A stretch of DNA of 64,000 bases from an uncultured Prevotellaceae bacterium (GTDB lineage: Bacteria; Bacteroidota; Bacteroidia; Bacteroidales; Bacteroidaceae). This document shows positions 7,417 through 14,409 of this stretch, one piece after another. Position numbers and translations under genes: made by a program. The stretch is taken from NCBI GenBank assembly GCA_900320045.1, contig ONQT01000002.1:1-64000 (forward strand), written 5' to 3'. The notes beneath the pieces were generated by a model. It saw only the letters and a list, made by a program, of their open reading frames with translations, had not been told where the DNA came from and ran no database searches. Every line of letters begins with the position of its first letter. Positions within the stretch are counted from its first letter, which is position 1.

Positions 7417-9529
7417 ATGGGGCGGTGTAGCGGGCCAGGAAGTCGTCCTCGGAGAGGATGGGGACGCCCAACTGCTGGGCTTTCTTGTTCTTGCCCGAGG
7501 TGGACGTGATGTCGTTGTTGATGAGGAACGACGTGGAGCCACTGACGGCGGAGGATACCTTGCCGCCCTGCGACTCGATGTACGCCTTCAGCTCGTTGCG
7601 GTTCTTGTAGTGGTGGACGTCGCCCGTGATGACGAAGGTCAGTCCCTCGCAGAGCGAGCCCGACGGCGTTACATCGGGAGTGGTGACTTCGAGCTTGGCC
7701 AACAGGCGCTGGTAGCGCTGCATGTTGCGGTCATCGCGGAACCAGCGGACGAAGGACGCAGACTTCTCAGGGCCGATGCCGTCGATGTGGGCAAAGACCT
7801 CGGCGGCGGGAGAACCCGCTGGAGAACCAGCGGGAGTAGTGGCGGCTGGAGAACCAGCGGGAGTGGTGGAGGCTGGAGAAGCAGTGGGAGTAGTGGGGGC
7901 GATAGTGGGGGCGATGGAGGGAGCGGTGGTCATGGAGACGAGGTCGGCGAGGGGGTAGGCGGCGAGGAGACGCTTGCAGACATCGAGACCGCAGAGGGGG
8001 ATGTTGAGTGCGTAAAGCAGACGGTGAGCCTCGACGGTGCGCGACTTGTCGATGCTGCGCATGATGTTGGAGGCGGACTTCTCGCCGAAACCTTCCATCA
8101 GCGACAACTCGCGGATGTGGCTGCGCAACTCGTAGATGTCGGCATACTCGCTGACCCAGCCGAGATTGATGAATTTGGCGAGGGTCTGCTCGGAAATGCC
8201 GTCGATGTTCATGCCTTCCTTGGAAACGAAACGCGCAAACTTGCGCAACTGCTTGGCTGGGCAGTCGGCGTTGGTGCAGTGCAGCGTCTTGGTGCCACTG
8301 ATGTCACTAACCTTGATGACAGTAGGAGCGTGACAGACGGGGCATTGATCGGGAACGGTGAACGTTCCGACACGCTCTGTGACCTTGATGACCTTAGGGA
8401 TAATCTTGTTGGCCTTGATGACACTGAGACGAGTACCAGGGGCTCCGATGCCCAGACGTTCGCACTCGCTGATGTTGCACAAGGAGGCACGTTTGACCGT
8501 GGTGCCCTCCAACTCAACAGGTTGAAAGATGGCCACTGGCGATATGGTGCTGGCGGCACACGACCACTCCACCTCTTTTAATACAGTATCGGCACTCTCG
8601 TCTTGCCACTTGAAAGCCATACCGGCACGGGTGGCGTGGTGGCCAGTAACGCTGCCCGTCTGGGCGTAGTCGGTGTCGTCGTAACAGATGACGAGACCAT
8701 CGACTGGGAAGGGGTTCTGGCGCGAGGTGACCTTTTGGGTGAAGACGGCTAAACCGTCTTCCACAGTAGCTGTTGTCGGGTGTTCGAGGAAGAGGCGCTC
8801 GACGGTTCGGAAACCATGGTCGTCGAGCCACGCCATGCGCTGTCCCCAGCTTTTCAGGGGCGACTCGTCAAAGAGTGTGGGGGGCGGCGTGTCGATGTAT
8901 ACCAAGGTGAAGGGAATCCACTGAATGTGACGCTGACGCACCTCGTCGACGTCTTTCAGCGTGAGCGAGCCGGAGGCCAGATTGCGCGGATTGGCATAGT
9001 CCTCACCACTCTCCATGAGGAAGCGGTCGAAGTCCTCGTAGGAGATGACGGCCTCGCCGCGAATGACGAGATGACCGCTGTAGTTGATGGTTTTGGGAAT
9101 GCCTGCAATGGCACTGGCCAGATGGGTGATGTTGGTACCGATGTGTCCGTTGCCACGTGTGACCACCTTTGACAGTCGGCCACCGTCGTAAGTGACAACC
9201 AGTGTCAGACCGTCCAATTTCCATGACAGCCAGATGGGGCGTTGCTCGGCCCACTTGACGAGGTCGGCCACCTGCTTGGTCTTGGCCAGGGAGAGCGCAG
9301 CAAACTCGTGCTCCTCCTTCTGACCGCTGATGGTGTCCTCGGAAACCTTTTGCGTGGGTGAGTCGGGCAGGGTAGTCCCCGTGAGTTGTTCCAACTGGCG
9401 CAACTCGTCGAAACGAGCATCCCACTCGTAGTCCGTCATACGCTCAGCCTGTCCGTTGTAATAGGCGTCGCTGGCCTCGTTGAGCTCACGGACGAGCTGT
9501 TGCATTCTCTGTATTCTGTCGTCTGTCAT
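7415..9529 (-). CDS. ligA: NAD-dependent DNA ligase with repeat-derived insertion
   Basis: A 704-residue LigA, which seals nicks using NAD+ in replication and repair. Domains in order: Ia and adenylation with active-site Lys104 in KLDG, OB fold, four-Cys zinc finger (CPVC ... CTNADCP), helix-hairpin-helix repeats, and C-terminal BRCT. I start at ATG 9529 (MTDDRIQRM); the longer frame upstream has no family similarity and crosses the promoter. Odd: residues ~543-575 in the HhH region are a Thr/Pro/Ala/Gly/Ser linker of 9-residue TTPAGSPAG-like units encoded by 27-bp palindromic repeats. A second hairpin (8741-8761) encodes part of the end of the adenylation domain. Confidence 0.97.
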   Translation of the reverse strand: MTDDRIQRMQQLVRELNEASDAYYNGQAERMTDYEWDARFDELRQLEQLTGTTLPDSPTQKVSEDTISGQKEEHEFAALSLAKTKQVADLVKWAEQRPIWLSWKLDGLTLVVTYDGGRLSKVVTRGNGHIGTNITHLASAIAGIPKTINYSGHLVIRGEAVISYEDFDRFLMESGEDYANPRNLASGSLTLKDVDEVRQRHIQWIPFTLVYIDTPPPTLFDESPLKSWGQRMAWLDDHGFRTVERLFLEHPTTATVEDGLAVFTQKVTSRQNPFPVDGLVICYDDTDYAQTGSVTGHHATRAGMAFKWQDESADTVLKEVEWSCAASTISPVAIFQPVELEGTTVKRASLCNISECERLGIGAPGTRLSVIKANKIIPKVIKVTERVGTFTVPDQCPVCHAPTVIKVSDISGTKTLHCTNADCPAKQLRKFARFVSKEGMNIDGISEQTLAKFINLGWVSEYADIYELRSHIRELSLMEGFGEKSASNIMRSIDKSRTVEAHRLLYALNIPLCGLDVCKRLLAAYPLADLVSMTTAPSIAPTIAPTTPTASPASTTPAGSPAATTPAGSPAGSPAAEVFAHIDGIGPEKSASFVRWFRDDRNMQRYQRLLAKLEVTTPDVTPSGSLCEGLTFVITGDVHHYKNRNELKAYIESQGGKVSSAVSGSTSFLINNDITSTSGKNKKAQQLGVPILSEDDFLARYTAP
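7804..7930. repeat. 27-bp palindromic repeat array inside ligA
   Basis: Three tandem 27-base units start at 7816, 7843 and 7870, preceded by a partial unit and followed by decayed ones. Unit 1 is a 7-bp stem CCGCTGG, loop AGAA, arm CCAGCGG and tail GAGTAGTGG. Being 27 bases it adds exactly 9 codons per copy. The same unit is found in prmA (12606-12632) and in the RAYT gene (59479-59505). Confidence 0.9.
8741..8761. repeat. Hairpin repeat inside ligA
   Basis: GAAGACGG and CCGTCTTC flank the 5-base loop CTAAA. The architecture and core ACGG/CCGT match the hairpins around the HExxH gene. It is read in frame as VEDGLAVF at the end of the ligase adenylation domain. Confidence 0.6.
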
Positions 9530-9555
9530 AAGTGCCTTTTTGCTTTTTGCGAACG

Positions 9556-9563
9556 CAAAGGTA
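9556..9563 (-). promoter_or_regulatory. -7 promoter element for ligA
   Basis: TACCTTTG on the minus strand, 26 bases before the ligA ATG. It supports the short LigA start. Confidence 0.75.
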
Positions 9564-9596
9564 CAGAAAATATTTGGAAATTGGAAAAATAATGCG

Positions 9597-9604
9597 TACT
9601 TTTG
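9597..9604 (+). promoter_or_regulatory. -7 promoter element, divergent from ligA
   Basis: TACTTTTG on the plus strand, 32 bases before the ATG at 9637; TTG triplets lie about 20-25 bases upstream as a possible -33 box. Confidence 0.7.
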
Positions 9605-9636
9605 CACATGATTTAACGAAACGTAGAGAAAAGAAG

Positions 9637-10296
9637 ATGCAGAAACTGTTCTTTGAACTGATACGCGTGGCACTGGGACGGCTGGATTGCGTGGACCGTG
9701 CACCGCTGACGGAAGAGTGGCCTGAGTTGTATCGGCTGGCCAAGCATCACGGCATAGCAGGCACCTGTTATCAAGGTGTGGAAAAGCTCTTTGAGTATGG
9801 GCTGCGTGGTCCGCAGGACTTGATGCTGGACTGGATGGAAGAGTCGGAGGAGGCGTTCGATGCCGATGTCATTGAACTGTACACCCCCATTCCGATGAAG
9901 AATCCGCTGCGTAACAGGCGGTGGAAGCAGATTCAGCACGACAACGTCGATCTGGGTCCGTCGGCCACAATGCACCTGTTGTCGCTGCTGGTACATATTC
10001 ACGAACAGTTTGTCTACGACCGTCTGCCGCTGTTGCTGATGCTGGATGCCTATCGGTTGCTGCGACAGATTGACGGCCATTTTGAACCCGACGTCGCCGA
10101 CTTTAACAGGAACCTGCGGAAACTGGACATGCTGCATTTTACGCAAGGTGTGATGTGGGTGTTGGAAGAAGTGATGGGACTGGAGCGTCGCTATATGCCC
10201 TGCGAACCATCAGAGAAGAAGGGCCGTTTCATGCTCAGCGTCATCATGGGCGAGGCCAAGGGTATCAGACAAATGCTGAAGAAGTATCTGTATTGA
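9637..10296 (+). CDS. Degenerate nucleotidyltransferase-family protein (NTP_transf_5-like)
   Basis: A 219-residue protein. The start (LFFELIRVALG ... WPELYRLAKHHGIAGTCYQGV) and the later helical part (SLLVHIHEQFVYDRLPLLLMLDAYRLL) resemble the outer parts of NTP_transf_5 nucleotidyltransferases. The middle catalytic beta sheet that normally carries Gly-Ser and the metal-binding Asp-x-Asp is missing, and full members are usually around 350 residues, so this copy is probably catalytically dead. The assignment is tentative. I start at ATG 9637, downstream of the promoter, rather than at the longer frame. The TonB receptor gene follows after 19 bases, so the two are probably co-transcribed. Confidence 0.55.
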   Translation: MQKLFFELIRVALGRLDCVDRAPLTEEWPELYRLAKHHGIAGTCYQGVEKLFEYGLRGPQDLMLDWMEESEEAFDADVIELYTPIPMKNPLRNRRWKQIQHDNVDLGPSATMHLLSLLVHIHEQFVYDRLPLLLMLDAYRLLRQIDGHFEPDVADFNRNLRKLDMLHFTQGVMWVLEEVMGLERRYMPCEPSEKKGRFMLSVIMGEAKGIRQMLKKYLY

Positions 10297-10315
10297 GAAA
10301 CAAAGAAAAAGAATC

Positions 10316-12349
10316 ATGAAGACTAAACTTTACCTGTTGCTGGCATGGGCAAGTATGGCAGCGCCGATGTCAGCACAAACACCGATAGACACCATAGACT
10401 GTGACCACATGCAGCACCTGCAGGAGGTGGTGGTGACAGGATTGACAGGACAGACACGCATGAATCAGTTGCCGGCACCGATGCTGGTCATTCATCCGCG
10501 TCAGTTGCAGGAGACATCCTCCACGAACATCATCGACGCTCTGGCACACCAGCCGGGAGTCAGTCAGATAACGACTGGTAGCGGCATTTCGAAGCCCGTT
10601 ATCCGCGGACTGGGCTATAACCGCATCGTCACGGTTGTTGACGGTGTTCGGCAAGAGGGACAGCAGTGGGGCGACGAGCATGGTATTGAGGTCGATGCTC
10701 AGACCGTCAACTCCGCTGAGATTCTGAAAGGTCCGGCCTCGCTGATGTATGGCTCGGATGCTATGGCTGGCGTACTGGTGCTGCACGATGCACCCCTGAT
10801 GGCCGATGGAAAGATGGCAGCCAATATTGGGACAGAGTACCAGTCGAACAACAAGCTGTTTGACTATACCGTCAACTTTGCCGGTCGGCAGAAAGCCTTC
10901 GTATGGAACTGGCGCTGGAGTCAGAAGGACGCCGACGAATATAAAAATAAGGTGGATGGTCGAGTACCTGGTTCACAGTTCAAGGAACGGGCCGTCAAGG
11001 GAATGATGGGCGTCAATCAGGACTGGGGACACTCGCACCTGAAGCTGTCGTACTACTACATCCGTCCGGGCATGATAGAAGGTGAGCGCCATGTCGAGAC
11101 CAACGAGTTGGAACCTTCGGATGCCTTTCAGCGCATACAGCACTACAAGGCCTTGCTGGACAACTCGTTCAACATCGGCGCGGGTTCGCTGAAGGTGCTG
11201 GTGGGCTATCAGCAGAACCGCCGTAAGGAGTTTGAGAATGCCGAGACACCAGGGCTCGACTTCCGTTTGCACACCATGAACTACGACGTACATTATCTGC
11301 TGGCCAATCAAGATGCGTGGCAGTTTGCGGGAGGCGTTTCGGGCATGTGGCAACGGTCGCAGAACCTGGGTACGGAGTATCTGATACCCGCCTATAGGTT
11401 GTTCGACATCGGAGCCTTTGCCTCCGTGACGCACCATATAGAGAACCTGACACTGAGCGGTGGCCTGCGCTTCGATAACCGTAGTCTGCACAGCTATGCA
11501 CTGGAAGATGAAGGAGAGCTACGTTTCACGGATTTCTATCGTAGCTTCCGCGGACTGACGGGGTCGTTGGGTGCCATCTATAACATCACGGAGCGGCTGG
11601 ATGTCCGTCTGAATGTGTCGCATGGTTTCCGTGCTCCCAACCTGAGCGAGTTGGGCAGTAACGGCGAGCATGAGGGGACGTTCCGATTCGAGCACGGCAA
11701 TCAAGACCTGAAGGCTGAGCAGAGCTGGCAGTTAGACATGGGACTGGACTATTCGTCAGAGTTTATCTCGGCACAGTTGTCGCTCTTTGCCAACCATATT
11801 TCGAACTACATCTTCTTAGAGCGCGAGTCACCGCTGACCAACGATTACCGTTATCAGCAGGGCACGGCGCGCCTGTTTGGTGGCGAGGTGGCCATCGACA
11901 TGCACCCGTTGGAGAAGTTGCACTTTGAGAACACCTTCTCGTATGTCAATGCCCGACAATTGCATCAGCCGGAAGAAAGCCGCTGGTTGCCCTTTACGCC
12001 TGCGCCACGCTGGACGAGCGATTTGCGTTATGACATCATTCGCAACGGACGGACACTGAACAACACCTTCGTGTCTATGGGACTGGAGTGCTATCTGAAG
12101 CAGTCGAACGTGCATACGGCCAACAACACGGAGACGTATACCCCTTCGTACACGCTGCTGAACATGATGGCTGGAACTGATCTGCGCTATAAGTTGCGCA
12201 AGGTGGCGTCGCTCTTTGTGAGTGTGCAGAACCTGACGAACCGTGCCTACCAGTCACACCTGAGCCGCCTGAAGTATGCCGACGGGCCGGGTATCTGCAA
12301 TATGGGACGCTCGTTCAATGTAAAGCTGCTGGTTCCGATTCATTTGTAA
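10316..12349 (+). CDS. TonB-dependent outer-membrane receptor
   Basis: 677 residues with a signal peptide ending at SAQ (~21), then LQEVVVTG, a plug domain (~50-160; PAPMLVIHPRQL, GISKPVIRGLGYNRIVTVVDGVRQ, EILKGPASLMYGS) and a 22-strand barrel ending in a C-terminal aromatic-poor strand. It would use TonB energy to import a scarce ligand. The VRQEGQQWGDEHGIE plug stretch occurs in metal- or haem-type receptors of this phylum, but the substrate cannot be read from sequence. It has no carboxypeptidase-like N-terminal domain and no SusD partner, so it is not a SusC glycan transporter. Convergent with prmA, 17 bases apart. Confidence 0.9.
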   Translation: MKTKLYLLLAWASMAAPMSAQTPIDTIDCDHMQHLQEVVVTGLTGQTRMNQLPAPMLVIHPRQLQETSSTNIIDALAHQPGVSQITTGSGISKPVIRGLGYNRIVTVVDGVRQEGQQWGDEHGIEVDAQTVNSAEILKGPASLMYGSDAMAGVLVLHDAPLMADGKMAANIGTEYQSNNKLFDYTVNFAGRQKAFVWNWRWSQKDADEYKNKVDGRVPGSQFKERAVKGMMGVNQDWGHSHLKLSYYYIRPGMIEGERHVETNELEPSDAFQRIQHYKALLDNSFNIGAGSLKVLVGYQQNRRKEFENAETPGLDFRLHTMNYDVHYLLANQDAWQFAGGVSGMWQRSQNLGTEYLIPAYRLFDIGAFASVTHHIENLTLSGGLRFDNRSLHSYALEDEGELRFTDFYRSFRGLTGSLGAIYNITERLDVRLNVSHGFRAPNLSELGSNGEHEGTFRFEHGNQDLKAEQSWQLDMGLDYSSEFISAQLSLFANHISNYIFLERESPLTNDYRYQQGTARLFGGEVAIDMHPLEKLHFENTFSYVNARQLHQPEESRWLPFTPAPRWTSDLRYDIIRNGRTLNNTFVSMGLECYLKQSNVHTANNTETYTPSYTLLNMMAGTDLRYKLRKVASLFVSVQNLTNRAYQSHLSRLKYADGPGICNMGRSFNVKLLVPIHL

Positions 12350-12366
12350 CGAAAAGAACAGAGCGA

Positions 12367-13338
12367 TTAACGCTGAAACACCATACATGCCCAGTCGCCG
12401 TCGGTCTTGGTGGCTGTGAGCGACAAACCTAATGCCTGTGCCTTGCTTTCGAGCAGGGCACAGTCGCTTTCGTAGAAGCCGCTGAGGATGAGCGTGGCGT
12501 GAGGTTCCATGACGCTGACGAAGCGCGGCATGTCCTGAAGCAGGATGTTACGGTTGATATTGGCGAGGACGAGGGAGAAACCCGCTGGAGAACCCGCTGG
12601 AGAACCCGCTGGAGAACCAGCGGGAGTGGTGGCTGTGGTGGCAGTGGTGGCAGGGGTGGCCAAACCGTCGAGCACAGTGCTGTCGCCGCAGAGGGCGGTG
12701 AGACGGTCGTCGACACGGTTGATGACGGCGTTGTGACGGGTGTTGTCGGCGCTCCATTCGTCGATGTCGTAGGCGACGCAGGAGGCTGCGCCTAACTTCA
12801 GGGCGCAGATGCCCAGAATGCCTGTGCCGCAGCCGCAGTCGAGGACGCGCTTGCCTTTTAGGTCCATATCGAGTAGGGTAGAGCAAATCATACGCGTCGT
12901 TTCGTGGGTGCCAGTGCCGAAGGCGAGGTGGGCGTCGATTTCGATGGGAATGAAGTCTGAAGTCTGATGGATGAAGTCTGAAGGCTGATGGTTGATGGAT
13001 GATGGCAGGTGGCGGCCGTCGTGAATGATGATGCCTCTTGCCTCAGCGTTCTGACTTCTTACCTCTATCGGCTCGAAGCCTTCCTGTTCCCACTGTTCGT
13101 TCCAGTCACGGTCTTCGGCTTCGCGTACATTATATATAATATGGCAGTCAAAGGGAAAACTTTCGACGGCGAGGCGCAGAGCGTCTTCGTCGTAAAGCGA
13201 CTGCTGGACGTAAGCCTTGAGACCGTTGTCGGTCTGCTCGAAACTTTCGCAACCGGCTTCGCCAGCCAGTGCGGTGAGCACGTCCTGAGCATCTTCGGTG
13301 CAGGGCGTAAGGGTGAATTCTATCTCGAAATACTTCAT
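12367..13338 (-). CDS. prmA: Ribosomal protein L11 methyltransferase with two repeat-derived insertions
   Basis: A 323-residue SAM-dependent methyltransferase that trimethylates ribosomal protein L11. Seen: N-terminal L11-binding domain, AFGTGTHETT, SAM motif I DCGCGTGILG, and the substrate motif LVLANINRN. Two stretches are foreign to the family. Residues ~112-130 (SSINHQPSDFIHQTSDF) come from short GAAGTCTGA-type repeats just before the catalytic domain. Residues ~226-254 (TTATT then PAGS repeats) come from the 27-bp palindromic unit and lie just before the LVLANIN strand. Both keep the frame and lie at loops, so the enzyme may still work. Confidence 0.93.
   Translation of the reverse strand: MKYFEIEFTLTPCTEDAQDVLTALAGEAGCESFEQTDNGLKAYVQQSLYDEDALRLAVESFPFDCHIIYNVREAEDRDWNEQWEQEGFEPIEVRSQNAEARGIIIHDGRHLPSSINHQPSDFIHQTSDFIPIEIDAHLAFGTGTHETTRMICSTLLDMDLKGKRVLDCGCGTGILGICALKLGAASCVAYDIDEWSADNTRHNAVINRVDDRLTALCGDSTVLDGLATPATTATTATTPAGSPAGSPAGSPAGFSLVLANINRNILLQDMPRFVSVMEPHATLILSGFYESDCALLESKAQALGLSLTATKTDGDWACMVFQR
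12569..12660. repeat. 27-bp palindromic repeat and 12-bp tandem units inside prmA
   Basis: A full 27-base unit at 12606-12632 (stem CCGCTGG, loop AGAA, arm CCAGCGG, tail GAGTGGTGG) differs by one base from the first unit in ligA. It is preceded by 12-bp tandem copies of CCCGCTGGAGAA (12581, 12593, 12605) and followed by decayed GTGGTGG units. All keep the prmA frame. Confidence 0.9.
12950..13005. repeat. GAAGTCTGA-type short repeats inside prmA
   Basis: Repeated TGAAGTCTGA and TGATGGATGA words, in frame, encode the extra segment SDFIHQTSDF before the AFGTGTH motif. Confidence 0.75.
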
Positions 13339-13381
13339 GTCTGTAAGATGCGCTATGGCGTCTGTGTGTTAAATTTGGATG

Positions 13382-13389
13382 CAAAATTA
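13382..13389 (-). promoter_or_regulatory. -7 promoter element for prmA
   Basis: TAATTTTG on the minus strand, 43 bases before the prmA ATG. Confidence 0.6.
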
Positions 13390-13431
13390 CAAAAAATAGG
13401 GAAAAACCTACGCTGTCTTAGGGTTTTTCCG

Positions 13432-13462
13432 TACTTTTGCATTGTAATTCGTTGTAATTTTG
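13432..13462 (+). promoter_or_regulatory. Two -7 promoter elements in tandem
   Basis: TACTTTTG (13432-13439) and TAATTTTG (13455-13462) precede the ATG at 13496. Either or both could drive the secreted Gly/Tyr-rich protein and the outer-membrane protein after it. Confidence 0.65.
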
Positions 13463-13495
13463 CAACGTGAAACCATATAAAAAGAGTAAAAGCGT

Positions 13496-14356
13496 ATGAA
13501 AAAGTGGATACTTCTGACAGTCTCGGCCGTTCTGGCGCTTCCGACGATGGCGCAGGACGACGATATGTATTTCGTGCCGACGAAGGCCAATGTGGCCAAG
13601 GAGAAGAAGAGTTGGGGTATGCCCAAGGATACTTACTATTCCGGCAGCCAGCGCTCGGTGGATGACTACAACCATGCTCCCCATGCTTCCGTGACGCCTA
13701 TCGACTCGGCGGGTAACGATATTATCGACTTCTCGGCGGTTCGGGGCACCTATCCCAAGGGTGAGTATGCAGCACATAGTGTTGACAATGGCGACTACAA
13801 GTACACGAGGCGCCTGAGCCGTTTCGACGACTATTCGCCCAGCGAAGCATACTGGGACGGCTATCGTGACGGTCGCTGGTCGTCGCCTTGGTACTATACG
13901 ACCTATTCTATATGGTACGACCCTTGGTATGATCCTTGGTACGATCCCTGGTACTATGGCCGTTACGGTTGGGTAGGCTACTATGGCTACTACGGCTACT
14001 ATCGTCCGTGGGGCTGGTACGGCTACTATCGTCCTTGGAGATATTATGGAGGCTATTATCCTCGTTATTACTATGTTGGTGGTCGCTCGACCTATCGTCC
14101 AACCTCTATCGGCGGTTACAGGGGCTACAGCAATGGCAGCTATGCCCGTTATCAGCGTAGGCATCAAGATTCGACCCGCAGCTTTGGACAGTCTCCGTCA
14201 AGTCCTCGCTCGTTTGGTAGCGGTGGTGGACGCACGTTCGGCAGCAGTAGCCGCTCGTCAGGCTTCGGCGGCGGTGGCGGCTTCGGTGGCGGTGGCGGCT
14301 TCGGCGGCGGCGGTCGCAGTGGCGGCGGTGGAGGTCGTTCCTTTGGCTCACGCTAA
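13496..14356 (+). CDS. Secreted Tyr/Trp/Gly-rich low-complexity protein
   Basis: 286 residues with a clear signal peptide (cut near MAQ, ~20). The N-terminal third is ordinary. Then come three WYDP repeats (12-bp DNA repeats at ~13915-13950), a Tyr/Trp/Gly block of YYGYYGYYRPWGWY type, and a C-terminal Ser/Gly/Phe tail with GGGGGFGG repeats. No enzyme motif. Composition suggests an extracellular or cell-surface structural or adhesive protein; that is inference. It precedes an OmpP1/FadL-type gene by 53 bases, with which it is probably co-transcribed. Confidence 0.8.
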   Translation: MKKWILLTVSAVLALPTMAQDDDMYFVPTKANVAKEKKSWGMPKDTYYSGSQRSVDDYNHAPHASVTPIDSAGNDIIDFSAVRGTYPKGEYAAHSVDNGDYKYTRRLSRFDDYSPSEAYWDGYRDGRWSSPWYYTTYSIWYDPWYDPWYDPWYYGRYGWVGYYGYYGYYRPWGWYGYYRPWRYYGGYYPRYYYVGGRSTYRPTSIGGYRGYSNGSYARYQRRHQDSTRSFGQSPSSPRSFGSGGGRTFGSSSRSSGFGGGGGFGGGGGFGGGGRSGGGGGRSFGSR

Positions 14357-14409
14357 TGCTCCTCGTATATCTGGATATATTTTTACCAATCATATAACAC
14401 GTAAACACA

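Noticed and set aside
7610..8581. Long plus-strand open frame opposite ligA
   Set aside because: Shadow of the LigA coding sequence, low-complexity where the repeats lie.
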